This document shows positions 54,860 through 63,900 of a DNA stretch of 64,000 nucleotides, in pieces. Source of the DNA: JBNRMW01 sp050309795. GTDB taxonomy: Bacteria > Bacillota_I > Bacilli_A > Erysipelotrichales > Erysipelotrichaceae. The translations under genes were made by a program, and so were the position numbers. Position 1 is the first letter of the stretch. Each line of letters starts with the position of its first letter. The stretch covers positions 66,982 through 130,981 of the forward strand of contig JBNRMW010000036.1 of NCBI GenBank assembly GCA_050309795.1, given 5' to 3'. Below the pieces are notes generated by a model. The model was not told the origin of the DNA and did not search any database. It saw only the letters and a list, made by a program, of their open reading frames with translations.

Positions 54860-54878
54860 AAAGCGCATAATGCGCTTT
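54860..54878 (-). terminator. Weak hairpin between pfp and tRNA-Ser
   Basis: AAAGCGCA / TGCGCTTT, eight pairs with a three-base loop. It has only a short T tract, so tRNA-Ser may be partly cotranscribed with pfp and cut out. Confidence 0.5.
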
Positions 54879-54881
54879 TAA

Positions 54882-56090
54882 TTAACGTAAATAATAAGGT
54901 TTAACGTGTCGTGGTATTCCATTATCATCATAATAGATATGTGGTTGCCCTTGAAGAAGTGGAATAAAGTAATCTAATGCTTCTTGGGTAACTCCACGAT
55001 AGTTTGGTAGGGCCCATTCTAATGGGAATCCCTTAACATGGTTGGCGATTTCTTTTGAGTCAACCGCAAAGAACTCGATGTCATATTCATCGCCTTCAAC
55101 CCGTCTTAAGGCTACCATTTTACCAGTGAAACTAGGATCCATCGAATGCATATGCGCCGACATCCCTAAACGGAAAGATTCGTCAACATCCACTTTCGAT
55201 TGTTGAGCGGCATAAGAACGTTGTAAAGTACTCATGTCTTGTACTTTGGCTCGAGATGTTACGCCTTCTTCAATCAACATTTCTTTAAGCGCTTGTCCAG
55301 CACCACCTAGTATGGCATGGCCGAAGGTATCGTCTTTTGATTTACCAGCTGATAAATAGGTTCCATCCGCATAGCGTACCCCTTCCGAAATAACAATATA
55401 GCATTTATTCTTCTCGGCTAAGATCTCGCGAACTTGATCAAAGAACAGATCTTTATCAAAAACTTCTTCTGGAAGGACTAATAAGTCGACTTTTCCAGTA
55501 ACACAAGTTGATGCTGCTAACCAGCCCGCATCGCGGCCCATGGTTTCTAAAATAAAGACTTCTTCACGTGTATACACATTGTAGTCTAACCATGTTTGAA
55601 GTTGCGTGGTTGCTAATACTTTAGCGGCACTCGCAAAGCCTGGGCAGTGGTCGATAATACGTAAATCGTTATCGACAGTCTTTGGACAGCCAACGAATTG
55701 AATATCTTTAATCCCATGTTCTGTTGCATATTCACTTAAAGAAGTGACCGTATCCATGGAGTCATTACCACCAATATAGAACATCGTACGAATATCGTAT
55801 TTCTTGAAAATCTCAAACAATTTTTCAAAGTCTGCTTTGTTTTCGCGTTTTAGTTTATAACGACAAGATCCCAAAGCACTCGCTGGTGTTTGACGTAGAA
55901 TTTTATTTTCATCTTCACTCATGTGCGTCAGGTCCACTAATAATTCTTGTAGAATGCCTTCAACCCCATGCAAGCCACCATAAACCTTGTCATAAATTGG
56001 GTTCATTTGGTTTGCCATGACGACGCCCGCTAAGGTTGCGTTTATAACCGATGTTGGGCCTCCTGATTGAGCTACTAAACAATTTGCCAT
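54882..56090 (-). CDS. pfp: Pyrophosphate-type 6-phosphofructokinase
   Basis: A 402-residue glycolytic kinase. The sequence has GGNDS at 107-111 with D110 where ATP-type enzymes have G, and PKTVDND at 136-142 with K137 where ATP-type enzymes have G. These two changes predict use of pyrophosphate, not ATP, as phosphate donor. F6P and Mg motifs (TVDND, GRDAGWLA) are intact. AGGAGAG precedes the ATG. Acholeplasmas and several clostridia use such enzymes. Confidence 0.88.
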   Translation of the reverse strand: MANCLVAQSGGPTSVINATLAGVVMANQMNPIYDKVYGGLHGVEGILQELLVDLTHMSEDENKILRQTPASALGSCRYKLKRENKADFEKLFEIFKKYDIRTMFYIGGNDSMDTVTSLSEYATEHGIKDIQFVGCPKTVDNDLRIIDHCPGFASAAKVLATTQLQTWLDYNVYTREEVFILETMGRDAGWLAASTCVTGKVDLLVLPEEVFDKDLFFDQVREILAEKNKCYIVISEGVRYADGTYLSAGKSKDDTFGHAILGGAGQALKEMLIEEGVTSRAKVQDMSTLQRSYAAQQSKVDVDESFRLGMSAHMHSMDPSFTGKMVALRRVEGDEYDIEFFAVDSKEIANHVKGFPLEWALPNYRGVTQEALDYFIPLLQGQPHIYYDDNGIPRHVKPYYLR

Positions 56091-56136
56091 ATAAATAATC
56101 TCTCCTTTTCCTCTATTCGCAATAATTATACCATAC

Positions 56137-57999
56137 CTAGTTAGAGCTGTCTTGAAGAATTTCTTCTAATTCTTCCCATTTTTCAATTAAATGAGCAATC
56201 TCATTATTGACCTCATCAATCTGTTGATTTAAGCGGTCCATCTTCACGTAGTCATGGTAATATTCTGGCTCAAATCGAAGTTCTCTGAGCAGTTCAATTT
56301 GTTCTTCAGCGGCCTTTAATTGTTCCAAGACTTGTTTCAACTCGCGTTGATTGCGTCGGCGATTTTGTGAAGCCACCACATGTTTATTTATCGCCTTTTC
56401 TTCCGTTTCTTTTGTCGTTGTCGACGAATCAAAGGCTTTTTCAAGATCAAATAGTTCCAGTTTTACTTGGCCTTGGTCATCAATTCTTAAAATGCCATCT
56501 GCTACCGTTTGAATAAAATAACGATCGTGGGAAACAAACAGTACCGTTCCACTAAACTCTTTTAATGATTTTTCCAACGCTTCTTTCGATTCAATATCTA
56601 AATGATTCGTTGGTTCATCCAACACCAGAAAATTAGCTTGTTGAAGCATCAACTTGGCTAAAGACAATCGCACTTTTTCTCCACCCGATAAAATGTCAAC
56701 GTTTTTAAAGACATCATCCGCTTTGAACCGAGCATTACCTAAAACCGTTCGTACTTCCGTTTGGGTTAAATCTGGATACGTATTCCAAACTTCTTCCAAT
56801 ACCGTCAAGTTGCCAGTAAATTGTTGTAAGTCTTGTTGAAAATAGCCAACCTCAATCTGGTGTCCCCAAAGCATCTCGCCACCTAAGAAGTCAATGTTAC
56901 CAACAATCGATTTAAGTAAAGCCGATTTCCCACAACCATTGGGTCCAATGACGGCCAAGCGTTGTCCCCGTTTTAAATTCAGCGACAATGTAAATAAAGG
57001 TTGATCATAGCCGACAACGCTATTCTCTAAGGTTAATACTTGCTTGCCCCCTTTGACTTTTGGCACAAAACGAGCGACAAACGGGCGGATTTCTTTGTCT
57101 GGTTGATCCACTTTGTCCATCCGATCGAGATACTTTTGTTTACTTTTAGCAAAACTCGCTTTACTTGCTTTCGCCCGATACTTGTCAATCAGCGCCTGCA
57201 AACGTTGAATCTCCTTTTGTTGTTGACCGTAAGCTGTGATTTGACGAGCTTGACGGACTTCTTTATCTTTGATGTACATCGTATAGTTCCCGTTGAAGCG
57301 ATACGCCTGCTGATTTTCAAGTTCAACTACCGTGTCACAAACCCGATCTAAAAACAAACGGTCATGGGAAGTGACAACAACCGCCGCTTCGTATCGTTTC
57401 AAATATCCCTCCAACCATTCGATGGTTGAAATGTCCAAATGGTTGGTTGGTTCATCTAAGAGCAGGATATCTGGTTTCTGAGCCAAGACCATCACAAAGG
57501 CTAAGCGGGTACGTTCGCCCCCAGACAATTCTTCAATGGAGCGTTGACGATCCGCAACGCTAAAACCAAATTTAGTTAATAAGGTATTGATTTCTGTTTC
57601 TAAATGATATCCCCCTAATTGTTCAAAGCGATCCATCAAATCTCCCAATTGTTTTAAAGCAACTGGTTCTTGTTGGGCGGCCTGCTGACTCAACTGTTTG
57701 ATTTGTTGTTCGATGTCGGTAATTTCTACAAATAAGGTTTGAACCCATTGATTAATGGTTTGTTGGGGGTTCTCGATGGAAATTTGCTCCAAAAAGCCAA
57801 TCTGTAAATTGTTGGCTACATGGCGGTTGCCTTGGTCTAAATATTCTTGATTCGATATTAAATTTAATAGTGTGGTTTTCCCACTACCATTACGACCAAT
57901 TAGGGCAATTTTCTCTTTATCTTTAATTTCAAAGTTCATATTCTCAAAAACAACTTGAGAACCAAAGGACTTAAAAGCTTGACTAATACTAATTTTCAT
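56137..57999 (-). CDS. ABC-F ribosome-associated ATPase (YdiF-like)
   Basis: A 620-residue soluble protein with two ABC domains in one chain and no membrane part. Walker A GRNGSGKTTL and GPNGCGKSALL; signatures LSGGERTRLAF and LSGGEKVRLSLA; Walker B LLLDEPTNHLD in both; a linker and a C-terminal coiled coil (about 540-615). ABC-F proteins act at the ribosome E-site, in translation or antibiotic protection; no resistance type can be assigned. It overlaps the upstream gene at the stop codon. Confidence 0.93.
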   Translation of the reverse strand: MKISISQAFKSFGSQVVFENMNFEIKDKEKIALIGRNGSGKTTLLNLISNQEYLDQGNRHVANNLQIGFLEQISIENPQQTINQWVQTLFVEITDIEQQIKQLSQQAAQQEPVALKQLGDLMDRFEQLGGYHLETEINTLLTKFGFSVADRQRSIEELSGGERTRLAFVMVLAQKPDILLLDEPTNHLDISTIEWLEGYLKRYEAAVVVTSHDRLFLDRVCDTVVELENQQAYRFNGNYTMYIKDKEVRQARQITAYGQQQKEIQRLQALIDKYRAKASKASFAKSKQKYLDRMDKVDQPDKEIRPFVARFVPKVKGGKQVLTLENSVVGYDQPLFTLSLNLKRGQRLAVIGPNGCGKSALLKSIVGNIDFLGGEMLWGHQIEVGYFQQDLQQFTGNLTVLEEVWNTYPDLTQTEVRTVLGNARFKADDVFKNVDILSGGEKVRLSLAKLMLQQANFLVLDEPTNHLDIESKEALEKSLKEFSGTVLFVSHDRYFIQTVADGILRIDDQGQVKLELFDLEKAFDSSTTTKETEEKAINKHVVASQNRRRNQRELKQVLEQLKAAEEQIELLRELRFEPEYYHDYVKMDRLNQQIDEVNNEIAHLIEKWEELEEILQDSSN

Positions 58000-59297
58000 T
58001 AATTGGCAATCCTCAAATAGCGGAGAATGGCGGTGGTCATCGCTTCGACCACAGCCGATTCATTTTCTAGATATTTAGTTAATTGAAGGTCGTTACGCAT
58101 ATCCCCAAAACTAACAGAAATGGCCTGCATACCATGGAGATTATCCCGAGCAAAATCGTTGGTTCGAGCGGAGAGATCCGAATAGGTTCCCGCAGCTAAT
58201 CCTTTGCCACCACTTTCGCGAATCAGATTATGGCGATCTAAGCGATTCGTCATAGGCGCTAAAATAGAACCAATAAATCCCCGTTGGGTTTCGTAATCAA
58301 AGTCAACAACCTTTAAAATTTCTTCAGCCATCATCTCCGCAAAAGTTCGACTAACGAAATTTGAGGTGGTGACCATGAAGTCGCGATTACGTGCATTTTC
58401 AATCGTCGCAAAATCTAATTGAATCATTAATTTTGCTCCCGCTTCATACCCCTGATGAACCCGTCCACTTTCGCCGTAGGTATTCACAAAAATATCTGGA
58501 CCTGGACGCGTAAGGCCAACCTTTAACCCTTCTTCTTCTAATGCCTGTTGGAGTTGTAAGGCCAACTCGTAGGATTTATTTGCGGTATTAAAAGTTTCGT
58601 TAATATCGATTCCCGTATTACGAGCATCAAAATCTTGGTCGAAGCCCGTGGGATCCAATATAAGATCATAATCTTGGGTGGCCTTCGAGTCTACTTTTAA
58701 AAATAGAACATGAGAACTAAACAGCGAGCGATCTGTTTGGGGATGAATAAAATAGTCGCGATCTGAAAAAACCTCGATCGTTTTTGATTGTTGTTCACGA
58801 CGCACGGTGCTGATGCTCAACGACCTTTTATCACTTGTCGTTAAATGAGACATCACAAAATTATCTTCAACTAAAATCTCATAAAATCCAACCGGTAAGG
58901 CGTAGGTTAGGACATTAATATCTAAGGAACGCGTACTTAAAAAACTATATTGATCACCTGAACATAAATTATACAGGGTCACCGTTTTTCCATGAAGTGG
59001 GTCGGATACATGGAGTTCATAGGGGTTTTCCGTCAAGTTTAACGATTCCCCATAAAAGAAAATATCCGACACTTCCCGTTTCGGATAAAGCGGCCGACTT
59101 TCAAAAACATCCACGGTCTGATCAATATCAAAACCACAAATGGTGTTATACACTTTTGGGACTTCTTCCTTTGGATTTAAATAAGAATATAAAAAATATA
59201 AACCAACGCCAAAAACAATCAATAAAAGGACCAAAAAGACGAGACGGGACTTCTTTGGTCTCGGATTAGAAGGAGCTAAATACTGCGGCTTTAACAT
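57999..59297 (-). CDS. Membrane-anchored amidase_3-like protein lacking zinc ligands
   Basis: A 432-residue protein. Residues 19-38 form a membrane anchor; 50-200 are a beta-rich extracellular domain of no known family. From about 211 the frame follows N-acetylmuramoyl-L-alanine amidases: LILDPTGFDQD (214-224), NETFNTANKSYELALQLQQALEEEGLKVGLTR and MIQLDFA (291-297). The first and second metal His are T/G-F and L-D, and the final Glu is lost in QAISVSFGDM. E234 remains. It is probably a catalytically dead amidase used for binding or regulation. Confidence 0.8.
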   Translation of the reverse strand: MLKPQYLAPSNPRPKKSRLVFLVLLLIVFGVGLYFLYSYLNPKEEVPKVYNTICGFDIDQTVDVFESRPLYPKREVSDIFFYGESLNLTENPYELHVSDPLHGKTVTLYNLCSGDQYSFLSTRSLDINVLTYALPVGFYEILVEDNFVMSHLTTSDKRSLSISTVRREQQSKTIEVFSDRDYFIHPQTDRSLFSSHVLFLKVDSKATQDYDLILDPTGFDQDFDARNTGIDINETFNTANKSYELALQLQQALEEEGLKVGLTRPGPDIFVNTYGESGRVHQGYEAGAKLMIQLDFATIENARNRDFMVTTSNFVSRTFAEMMAEEILKVVDFDYETQRGFIGSILAPMTNRLDRHNLIRESGGKGLAAGTYSDLSARTNDFARDNLHGMQAISVSFGDMRNDLQLTKYLENESAVVEAMTTAILRYLRIAN

Positions 59298-59302
59298 ACA
59301 CT

Positions 59303-60685
59303 TTAATATTCAATATGACGTGGGGTTCTCGGGAAAGATAGAACATCACGGATATTACTCATGGCTGTAATATACATTAAAAAGCGTTCAAAACCAATCC
59401 CAAATCCAGCGTGTGGACAGCCTCCAAAACGGCGTAAATCCAAGTACCATTCAAGACTTTCTTGGTTTACATCCATTTCTTCCATCCGTTTGATTAGATA
59501 GTCTAACCGTTCTTCACGTTGAGATCCGCCGACTAATTCACCGATAACAGGAATTAATAAATCACATGCTGCCACCGTTTCTTGATCATCATTTAAGCGC
59601 ATATAGAAGGCTTTAATATCTTTTGGATAATCGGTTAAAAAGACCGGGCCTTGGACGACTTGTTCCGAAATATAGCGTTCATGCTCCGATTGTAAATCCA
59701 TACCCCACTTTACGGGAAATTCAAAGTCAACCGTCGCTTCTTTTAAAATTTCAATCGCTCTTGTATACGTCATCCGTTCAAACTCGCTATCAACAACGAG
59801 CTTTAAGCGTTCTAACAAGGTATTGTCCATATGTTGATTGAAAAACTTCATTTCTTCTGGACAATTTTCCAGAACATATTCAATGCAATATTTAACCAAA
59901 TCTTCAATGAGGTCCATATTATCTTCTAAATCCGCAAAAGCAATTTCTGGCTCGATCATCCAAAACTCGGAGGCATGGCGGGGAGTGTTGGAATTCTCTG
60001 CCCGAAAGGTCGGACCGAACGTATAAATATCACGAAAAGCTAAGGCATAGGCTTCCCCGTGGAGTTGACCAGAAACAGTCAGATGGGCATGTTTGCCAAA
60101 GAAATCTTTCTCATAGTTACCATCCGTACGTGTAGTGACCGTGAAGACTTCCCCAGCACCTTCCGCATCGTTGGAGGTAATGATTGGTGTATGAACATAT
60201 ACAAAACCTTGATTTTGAAAGAACTCATGGATCGCCATCGACAACACCGAGCGGACTCGAAAGACCGCGGAAAACGTATTTGTGCGTGGACGTAAGTGGG
60301 CAATTTCGCGTAAGTATTCAAAACTATGACGTTTCTTTTGTAAAGGATAACTGCTATCCGACGCACCAATTAAGGTTATTTCTTGAACTTGTATCTCAAA
60401 GGGTTGTTTCATCTCAGGAGTCAATTTCAAATGACCAATAACTTTAATCGAGGTCCCAACCAAATATTTAGAAACTTCATCAAAGTTTTCTAAACTTTGA
60501 TCATAGACACATTGACCATTACGAAAATACGATCCATCATTTAATTCAATAAAACTAATATTTTTCCCCGAACGATTCGTTCGAATCCAACCCATTAATA
60601 AAACGGGATTAATTTCATCAATTTCCATTTCATGATGATTATTGGCTAGTTCATAAAGTTCACGTATCGTCATTTCGTTAAACAT
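59303..60685 (-). CDS. asnS: Asparaginyl-tRNA synthetase
   Basis: A 460-residue class IIb synthetase. N-terminal OB-fold; class II motif 2 region FRAENSNTPRHASEFWMIEPE and motif 3 FGIGFERFLMYI are visible. The FGGCPHAG and LKEATVDFEFPV segments favour Asn over Asp. Downstream of rex, with a GGAG-type ribosome site before the ATG. Presence of asnS implies direct Asn-tRNA charging. Confidence 0.96.
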   Translation of the reverse strand: MFNEMTIRELYELANNHHEMEIDEINPVLLMGWIRTNRSGKNISFIELNDGSYFRNGQCVYDQSLENFDEVSKYLVGTSIKVIGHLKLTPEMKQPFEIQVQEITLIGASDSSYPLQKKRHSFEYLREIAHLRPRTNTFSAVFRVRSVLSMAIHEFFQNQGFVYVHTPIITSNDAEGAGEVFTVTTRTDGNYEKDFFGKHAHLTVSGQLHGEAYALAFRDIYTFGPTFRAENSNTPRHASEFWMIEPEIAFADLEDNMDLIEDLVKYCIEYVLENCPEEMKFFNQHMDNTLLERLKLVVDSEFERMTYTRAIEILKEATVDFEFPVKWGMDLQSEHERYISEQVVQGPVFLTDYPKDIKAFYMRLNDDQETVAACDLLIPVIGELVGGSQREERLDYLIKRMEEMDVNQESLEWYLDLRRFGGCPHAGFGIGFERFLMYITAMSNIRDVLSFPRTPRHIEY

Positions 60686-60706
60686 AAGTACTCCTTTTTT
60701 CTGTCT

Positions 60707-61333
60707 TTAATCTAAATGATTGACCTGGAAGACAATTTCTTGAATTGCCGCTACCACGTCAACTTGGCGTAAGAAAACGCCGTTAGGCACTTGAACATGT
60801 TCGTGACTGAAGTCAATAATTCCGACAATGCCAGCATCTATTAAGAGGTCAACGGTTTCTTGAACTTTGTCCGTAACCGTAACAATCGCTAAGCGACATT
60901 CTTTCGGTAATTCATTTTTTAATTCACTTAAATGGTAAACTGGTACACCAGATATTTCACCAGATTTTTTATTATCCGTATCAAATCCAACAACAATTTC
61001 ACCAACTACTTGATCCCAGCGATTGTAGTTTAAAAGAGCTTTTCCAAGGTTTCCAACACCCACAAGGACAATTTTTTCATCATAATTCACACCAAGTAAG
61101 TCGTCGAAAACATCAATTAAATAATCGACCGAATACCCAAAGCCCTGTTTACCTAAGGATCCAATAAATGAGAAATCTCGACGAATCGTCGTCGCTTGGG
61201 TGTCACAATAATTTGCTAGATCGCTTGAAAGGACGCGGTCAATCCCCCTTGATCTCATTTTCTTTAATGCTTTCAAATAAATAGGATAGCGTTTCATAGT
61301 CGCTTTAGGAACTTTAAGTTTCTTTTCCATCAT
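60707..61333 (-). CDS. rex: Redox-sensing repressor Rex
   Basis: A 208-residue repressor that senses the NADH/NAD ratio. N-terminal winged helix with PIYLKAL and SSDLA, ATTIRRDFSFIG, and a Rossmann domain (VLVGVGNLGKALLNY, GFDTDNKKSGE). AAGGAG precedes the ATG. It controls fermentation genes in related bacteria. It lies 21 bases before asnS. No clear Rex site is seen close to it. Confidence 0.96.
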   Translation of the reverse strand: MMEKKLKVPKATMKRYPIYLKALKKMRSRGIDRVLSSDLANYCDTQATTIRRDFSFIGSLGKQGFGYSVDYLIDVFDDLLGVNYDEKIVLVGVGNLGKALLNYNRWDQVVGEIVVGFDTDNKKSGEISGVPVYHLSELKNELPKECRLAIVTVTDKVQETVDLLIDAGIVGIIDFSHEHVQVPNGVFLRQVDVVAAIQEIVFQVNHLD

Positions 61334-61420
61334 TTTATCTCCTTCTCTTCTATAGTTAAGTATATCACAGATAGCGATTCTTTGTTAATTTCATTTCTTT
61401 TGTAACAGGTTTATCCCTCA

Positions 61421-62434
61421 TTAAAAGACATTCAAATCTAACGAACTCTTCGCTCCAATCGACAAATCTAAACGGCTTTCTGGATCCTTTCCGAGGGCAG
61501 CTGCCATCGCAATCATCGCCGCATTATCGGTACAGGTCCAAAGCGGTGGAATGGTGATTTTTAACTCTGGATAATCCTCTTGTAAATCAAGAATTTGTTG
61601 ACGTAACAAGGAATTTGCCGCAACCCCACCAGCAATCACAAAGTGTTTTGGCTGGAAATGGTCAATAGCAGTGATGGTTTTATCCATTAATTGGCCCAAT
61701 GCCCGGTGTTGAAAGGCATAGGCGACGTCTTCCATGATGAGTGGTTGTCCTTTTTTAAGTTCCCGTTGTTGAAGTTGTAAAACCGCACTTTTTAAACCCG
61801 AATATGAAAATTGGTCTGGGGCGACTTTGACGATAGGAAGTTTGTAATTTGGTTGACCTGATTTTGCTAGTTGGTCAATAATCGGTCCACCAGGATATCC
61901 CGCGTTTAAGATACGCGCAACTTTATCATATGCTTCACCAATCGCATCATCGCTGGTTTGGGCAACGACTTCAAATTCATTTAATGCTTTCATAAAGACC
62001 AGTTCCGTATGACCACCACTCACAACTAAAGCAAGTAGCGGGAATTGTAAATCGTCTACATATTGATTCGCATAAATATGACCCACAATATGATGCACAG
62101 GAATTAAAGGAAGGTCATAGTACCAAGCCAAGGCTTTGGCCGCTTGAAGTCCGACATGTAAGGCACCAATCAGGCCTGGACCAGCTGTCACAGCAATCGC
62201 CGTAATGTCTTCCATGGTCATTTCTGCTTGTTTTAAAGCTTCTTTAATGGTTAATGTAATTTTTTCTACATGAATTCGCGACGCAACTTCAGGGATGACG
62301 CCCCCGAAATCCGCATGTACCGCTATTTGTGAGTAGACGATGTTTGCTCGTAATTGTTTTTTATCTTGTAAGATAGCTACAGCGGTTTCGTCACAACTTG
62401 TTTCTATCGCCAAGATGACATCTTTATTTATCAT
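61421..62434 (-). CDS. tsaD: tRNA threonylcarbamoyladenosine transferase TsaD
   Basis: A 337-residue ASKHA-fold protein, the catalytic part of tRNA t6A37 synthesis with TsaB and TsaE. IETSCDETAVA start, the metal motif HHIVGHIYAN, and ATP-binding DEGIGEAYDKVARILN and AGGVAANSLLR are present. It overlaps rimI by 11 bases in the tsaE-tsaB-rimI-tsaD operon. Confidence 0.97.
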   Translation of the reverse strand: MINKDVILAIETSCDETAVAILQDKKQLRANIVYSQIAVHADFGGVIPEVASRIHVEKITLTIKEALKQAEMTMEDITAIAVTAGPGLIGALHVGLQAAKALAWYYDLPLIPVHHIVGHIYANQYVDDLQFPLLALVVSGGHTELVFMKALNEFEVVAQTSDDAIGEAYDKVARILNAGYPGGPIIDQLAKSGQPNYKLPIVKVAPDQFSYSGLKSAVLQLQQRELKKGQPLIMEDVAYAFQHRALGQLMDKTITAIDHFQPKHFVIAGGVAANSLLRQQILDLQEDYPELKITIPPLWTCTDNAAMIAMAAALGKDPESRLDLSIGAKSSLDLNVF

Positions 62435-62825
62435 TAAAAATCATCTCCCATCCGTCACTATCGTCGTAATAGTTAGTTCTTAAGCGGTTTTTTCGATAGC
62501 CAAGCGATTCATATAGTGCTAAGGCTGCGGTGTTTTTGGTTGATACTTCTAGGATATATGTAAACTTTGTTCCTAGTAAACGGTGGTATTCTGAGATCAT
62601 TTTTCGAGCGATTCCTTGTTGGCGATGAGGCGGTTGTACTTCTATATAAATTAAGGTTGCTTCATCTGCTATGACTTTAAAAATTAATAGGCCAATAATT
62701 TTTCCGTCTAAATAATAGCCAATAAAGTCATAGGAAAGTAAGATCCCTTTTAATTGTTCTTTTGTATATGGAAGATCAAAGGCTTCGAGATCTTCTAAAC
62801 GTAAATTAGTTTGAAGGGTTTCCAT
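62424..62825 (-). CDS. rimI: Ribosomal protein S18-alanine N-acetyltransferase RimI
   Basis: A 133-residue GNAT acetyltransferase. The QGIARKMI-type acetyl-CoA loop (HRQQGIARKMISEYH), STKNTAALALYESLGYRKN and ATLIYIEVQPPHR fit RimI. Its place between tsaB and tsaD is the usual one, though the true target here is inferred. Confidence 0.92.
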   Translation of the reverse strand: METLQTNLRLEDLEAFDLPYTKEQLKGILLSYDFIGYYLDGKIIGLLIFKVIADEATLIYIEVQPPHRQQGIARKMISEYHRLLGTKFTYILEVSTKNTAALALYESLGYRKNRLRTNYYDDSDGWEMIFNDK

Positions 62826-63417
62826 AGCTTTGAGTCCCTTTCAAATAAAGTGGAATCAAATGGTCGATGTCTTGAACCGGGTTCCAATGCCCTTGAAGAT
62901 CAACCATGTTTTGAATAAAGGGTATGGTTTCCGGTTTTAAACCAATCAATTGGGTATCCCCAACAATTTGATCTACTTGTTCAATTAGCGGTGTAATTTC
63001 AGCTAATGATTTAATTTGAGGTGGTAAGATTGCCAAACCTTCTTTATATATAGCCACGTACGCTCGTTGGGAACGAGCATCAAGTAAAGCTAAGCACGAC
63101 GTTGTGCTTAAACCTGCATAAATTTGTAAAGTATTGAGGGTATAGACTTGAATCTCAGCCAAAGAACCTAAAACCTTCGCGATGGTCATGCTAATGCGGA
63201 TTCCTGTATAGGAACCCGGACCCTCACTGATGACCAGTTGTTTTAAATCTTTAGGTGCGTAATGATTTTTCTCAAATAGTTGTTGAATTCGAACCATCGT
63301 TATTTCCGATTGTTGTCGTGTAGCTTTTTCAACAATCTGATCAACGAGTTGACCATCAGCAACTAAACCCATATGTAAATAATTCGTTGAGGTATCCAGT
63401 AATAGACTAAGGGACAT
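62806..63417 (-). CDS. tsaB: tRNA threonylcarbamoyladenosine biosynthesis protein TsaB
   Basis: A 203-residue inactive ASKHA partner that scaffolds TsaD. LLLDTSTNYLHMGLV, the conserved ISEGPGSYTGIRISMTIAK and a C-terminal PLYLKG segment. An ATG four codons after a TTG is chosen; it has the better distance to AAAGGAG. Overlaps tsaE by 11 and rimI by 20 bases. Confidence 0.95.
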   Translation of the reverse strand: MSLSLLLDTSTNYLHMGLVADGQLVDQIVEKATRQQSEITMVRIQQLFEKNHYAPKDLKQLVISEGPGSYTGIRISMTIAKVLGSLAEIQVYTLNTLQIYAGLSTTSCLALLDARSQRAYVAIYKEGLAILPPQIKSLAEITPLIEQVDQIVGDTQLIGLKPETIPFIQNMVDLQGHWNPVQDIDHLIPLYLKGTQSYGNPSN

Positions 63418-63856
63418 AGGATTCAATCTCCTTTATTAGTGTATTGGGCCCTTCAATATGAATGTGTCGTTCATCGTTTTGTTGGTATTCAATATGAATC
63501 TTGATTGTTGGTTTTTCTAAGCGATGTTCAATGAATTCTGCCCATTCAATTATAACAATACTTTCCCCATCTAAGTAGTCTTCAAATCCCAAATCTTGAT
63601 CAATTCCTTCTAAACGATAGGCATCAATATGAACGAGCCAGTGGCGACCATGGTATTCCTTCATGAGCGTGAAGGTCGGAGAGTTCACAGGTCCTTTAAT
63701 GCCTAGACCCCATGCTAAACCTTGGGTGAAGGTCGTTTTGCCCGAGCCTAAAACCCCATCTAGAAAGATGAGTTCACCACCTGTTAATAAAGTTGCTAAA
63801 TAAGAACCGAGTGCACGGGTTTGTTGTGCATTGTGGGTTATAATCGTTGTTTTCAA
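63407..63856 (-). CDS. tsaE: tRNA threonylcarbamoyladenosine biosynthesis ATPase TsaE
   Basis: A 149-residue P-loop ATPase that drives t6A synthesis cycles. Walker A GVLGSGKTTFTQG, the TFTLMKEY switch and HIDAYRLEG motif, then IVIIEWAE. The start codon is TTG, with AAAGGAG 5 bases upstream. First gene of the tsa operon, directly after an rRNA operon terminator. Confidence 0.95.
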   Translation of the reverse strand: MKTTIITHNAQQTRALGSYLATLLTGGELIFLDGVLGSGKTTFTQGLAWGLGIKGPVNSPTFTLMKEYHGRHWLVHIDAYRLEGIDQDLGFEDYLDGESIVIIEWAEFIEHRLEKPTIKIHIEYQQNDERHIHIEGPNTLIKEIESYVP

Positions 63857-63872
63857 GAGAGCTCCTTTGATT

Positions 63873-63897
63873 GAAAAAAAGACTCCGTAAGGAGTCT
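63873..63897 (-). terminator. Terminator of the rRNA operon
   Basis: AGACTCC / GGAGTCT with a four-base loop, then seven T residues on the minus strand. It lies directly after the 5S rRNA and 17 bases before the tsaE start. Confidence 0.92.
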
Positions 63898-63900
63898 AGA

